The translations under genes and the position numbers were made by a program. The notes beneath the pieces were generated by a model. That model was not told the DNA's origin, searched no databases, and was given only the letters and a program-made list of their open reading frames with translations. Below are positions 61,531 to 64,000 of a stretch of DNA of 64,000 nt, piece by piece. The stretch covers positions 23,932,001-23,996,000 of the forward strand of contig NC_079884.1 in NCBI RefSeq assembly GCF_029227915.1, written 5' to 3'. The DNA is from Hydractinia symbiolongicarpus. Taxonomy: Eukaryota; Cnidaria; Hydrozoa; Anthoathecata; Hydractiniidae. Each line of letters opens with the position of its first letter. Position 1 is the first letter of the stretch.

Positions 61531-63379
61531 TTTTTTTAATCTTTTCTCTTTTTTTTAAAAAAAAAATGTGTCTGGTTTTACTGGCATGCAATTTTTCCTT
61601 TTATGAAAGACCTGCAAAATTTAATGGTGTTTAGATGTTGTTTGATACTTTCAAAGTTGATCGCACCCCTATTATCTCACTCTTTTTCTGTTTTAGAGAA
61701 CTTCCACTATTCATTGGATTGGGTATAAGCGGCATTTTCTTAGGACAACTGTTGTACATACTTGGTGTAAGCTACACGTCGCCTGACATTGCCTCGATGT
61801 TTTAACCACTTGCTGCCGTCTTAACTGTTATTTTTGCAGTCGTGTGTAAAATCGAGGCATTTCCCCGAATAACAACAAAGGCAGGCGCCGCTAAGATATT
61901 TGGCATTCTTATCGCAACAGGTGGTGCTATCATAATGAATTTTGGGAAAAGTTCCAAGAAAAATGGCCTGCAAAACAATACTTCGGATGCATTGTCGCTC
62001 TTTGGTTATTTAGCTTTATTATCATCTACTATGTGCTCGGCATTTTACATCGTTTTGCAAAAGAAATACATATTTTCTGTTCCAACCTCGAGATGGCGGG
62101 ATTTACCCATATCAGTTACTGCTTGGGCGTACTTTTTCGGTGCCGTATTTTCAGCAATTACGTCATTGTATTACGCTAACCGGCCTGATAAATTCCACAT
62201 GGAGTCTGCAGGTGTTCTCTATACGTTGATTTACGCAGTCTTTGTCACCTCCGCGTTATGTTACATGTTCGTGACGTGGTGCAACATGCAAGTTAGTGCG
62301 CCTTTGGTGTCCGCAGCTGTGCCACTGCAAGTTTTTTTCTGCGTCATTATATCATACATTGTGTTGGGGGAGACTGTGTCAGCTCTTGAAGTTGTTGGAG
62401 GACTGATGATTATCTTTGCTTTGTTATCTGTGGTGTGGTCAAATTATCAGGACAGAAATATGGTACTTGATAAAGAAGAGCTCATCTTGCCTTATAGTGA
62501 ACAAGCAGAAAAAAAACTGTTGAGAAATAAGGAGGAGAACAATGAGGAGAGAGAGCCAAATAAAATTTAGTCACGTGAACAAGCTTTTTGATTATATTTA
62601 CTGATTTAGCTAATAGAAAATTCTTTTACTGGTGTCTGCTAGTCTTATGTTCAAGTAGATAGGTAGTAATCTCGTTCTCGCGACTTAGGTTGTCAAAAAG
62701 AAAATAGGTCTTGAAACGGGGGTTGGATAAGTGAGGTATAACGAAAGGATATCTCTAAACTATTTGTATACAATTATTGACATGGTACGTTAAAGGAAGA
62801 AGCCTGCGTGTACACGCTTTTTTATAAGCAAAATAAGGCTAAAAGTTTATTCAAAGAAACAAAACAACTGGTGAACAACAACTCAGTCAGAAGTGGTAAC
62901 TAAAAAAAGAGAAAAAAAGTGTAAAAACAGGGAGTAACAAAACAACAGTAACTCTTGGGAAATATCTTGTTATATTTTGCTAAAAGTTAAGTTTCGTACG
63001 TCAAATGTGATTATAATTCTGATTTCGATTGAAGCAGAAGCCTTGGCAAACATGTGAACGCTTGGAATTTTTTGGCATGGTTAACCCTGATAAGCTTAAA
63101 GCCTTGATTGCGTAGTTAACTTTATATAAGTTTTTAGCCTGACCAGTTGTATCGCAGTTGCTTACGTTTTGACCAAATTGACTATTGACTATTACAGGAT
63201 TTTTGTTGTCGATACACTATGCCCAATTTAAATGGAACATTTATGCAAAATTTAAAGGTTTTAGCATGATTTTCTACATCGAAGTAGCGGAAAAACAAAG
63301 GCAGTATTTTAACATTTTTAACAGCAAAAAGGAATATCAACTCCATCTTACTTAACCAGGGTTCCCTAGTTCTATATTC

Positions 63380-63475
63380 AGGCCTCCCACACGTCCTGTA
63401 TTTGGCAAAAGTGTCCTGTATTGTCCTGTATTTTGATTAATTGTCCTGTATGTCCTGTATTTCTGAAAATCTGCA
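63380..63475. repeat. Cluster of GTCCTGTAT motifs
   Basis: At least five copies of GTCCTGTAT occur within 80 bases, preceded by GGCCTCCCACAC. It resembles a transposon end with subterminal repeats. No opposite end was found within the window. Confidence 0.5.
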
Positions 63476-63569
63476 CTTAATATAACATTTCCTTGTTTCT
63501 TGTTCTAACCTTGTTAAACTGATTGATAAATATTATACAAATTACAAATGAAGTAGATGAATTTTTTTT

Positions 63570-63725
63570 TAACTAGTCGTTAGCCCGTGGAAAAATCCAC
63601 GGGTTCGCCCGCCCTTTTTATACCGCATTGCGTGCGTCTCGCTACCTGCGCAGCTAAGCTACCATTTTGCGTGACAGACAGACGGACGGACGGACGGACA
63701 GACGTATACGGGTATTATAATATAG
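63570..63725. repeat. Dispersed hairpin repeat with GACGGACGGACGG tract
   Basis: CTAGTCGTTAGCCCGTGGAAAAATCCACGGG folds into a perfect eight-base-pair hairpin (CCCGTGGA/TCCACGGG). It is followed by GTTCGCCCG, a body, a GACGGACGGACGG microsatellite and an end GGGTATTATAATATAGATT. It is the most complete of the three copies in the window. Confidence 0.75.
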
Positions 63726-64000
63726 ATTATATGATATATTTTAGACTTGATACTGTTTATTATGTGGTTGTTGTTTTTTTTTTTGGATACCAATGTGTTC
63801 AATGCGTATTTATGATGTAATTGTTTTGTCATCAACATAAAGAAGTTTTCAAAGTCTTTCAATCTTTTGTTGACATTTTATTACTAACCTAGTAGAAAAC
63901 TTGTAGGTGGGTTTGTCACTTACGTTACTTAAATTTTAGGAAATTTTTGCATTTATTTCTCGGAATTGTTAAAAATGTCCTTTATTTTCACACTAAATTC

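Larger units (their letters stand above)
60458..62570 (+). pseudogene. Second EamA/DMT transporter copy, probably a recent pseudogene
   Basis: Exon 1 starts at 60458 and matches its neighbour closely as far as Ala-Glu-Lys, but then runs to a TGA (60686-60688) with no GT donor where the intact gene has one. Exon 2 starts at 61697 behind TTTTAG and matches the neighbour's second exon through to 62570. It has a TAA at 61803-61805 where the intact gene has CAA (Gln) in the Ser-Met-Phe-Gln-Pro-Leu segment. Past that stop the frame is clean for over 240 codons, so the damage is young. Alternatives are an allele, an assembly error, or a gene using a different first exon. Confidence 0.8.
62571..64000. 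other. Gene-free right edge of the window
   Basis: No coding sequence recognised. It contains a cluster of GTCCTGTAT motifs at 63380-63470, in the style of hAT subterminal repeats, and a hairpin repeat with a GACGGACGGACGG tract (63578-63725). Confidence 0.6.

Noticed and set aside
61803-61805. Programmed stop-codon readthrough in the second transporter
   Set aside because: The first exon is also broken at its donor, so simple decay explains both lesions.

Overview
This is a eukaryotic, animal window. It is AT-rich and intron-rich with GT-AG introns, and it carries several animal genes plus decayed LINE, hAT-like and PIF/Harbinger-like elements. A cnidarian, perhaps a hydrozoan, is my best guess from the AT-rich intergenic DNA, the EDEM3 and PARP12/ZAP-type gene content and the style of the repeats. 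I cannot prove the lineage from the sequence alone. Gene models below were built by joining exons by hand, and every joined frame closes exactly.

Layout. (1) 175-1495, minus strand: a two-exon ZMAT2/Snu23 spliceosomal protein gene. (2) 3824-17389, plus strand: a 22-exon EDEM3-like ER alpha-mannosidase gene with signal peptide, GH47 domain, PA domain, a long unfamiliar C-terminal region and a KSDL terminus. Its introns hold a relic of its own exon 3, a 115-bp minisatellite, a 64-bp tandem repeat and a TTG-rich tract. (3) 17390-28902: an 11.5-kb gene-free interval with a decayed LINE invaded by two DNA transposons and a Harbinger-like remnant. (4) 28903-41918 and 44675-52107, plus strand: two tandem paralogues of a PARP12/ZC3HAV1 (ZAP)-type protein with arrayed CCCH fingers, ZnF5-like finger, two WWE domains and an ADP-ribosyltransferase domain. 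(5) 52108-56761: repeats, including a 21-bp minisatellite. (6) 56762-59262 and 60458-62570, plus strand: two tandem EamA/DMT transporter genes, the second apparently a young pseudogene. (7) 62571-64000: no gene, dispersed repeats.

The most interesting locus is the ZAP/PARP12-like pair. Vertebrate ZAP has one RNA-binding unit of four CCCH fingers. Here copy A has three such four-finger units and copy B has four, the last with its own winged-helix-like segment. Only copy B ends in a CaaX box (CIIS), the same kind of lipidation signal as the long isoform of human ZAP. Copy A has lost the fourth unit by an internal deletion. Identity between the copies is patchy in a way that suggests gene conversion, and each has an in-frame stop just past the donor of the big CCCH exon, which would give a fingers-only short form if that intron were retained.

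ZMAT2 and EDEM3 are divergently transcribed housekeeping genes (splicing and ER glycoprotein quality control). The PARP pair and the transporter pair look like locally expanding families. I see no sign that the four loci form a functional cluster.
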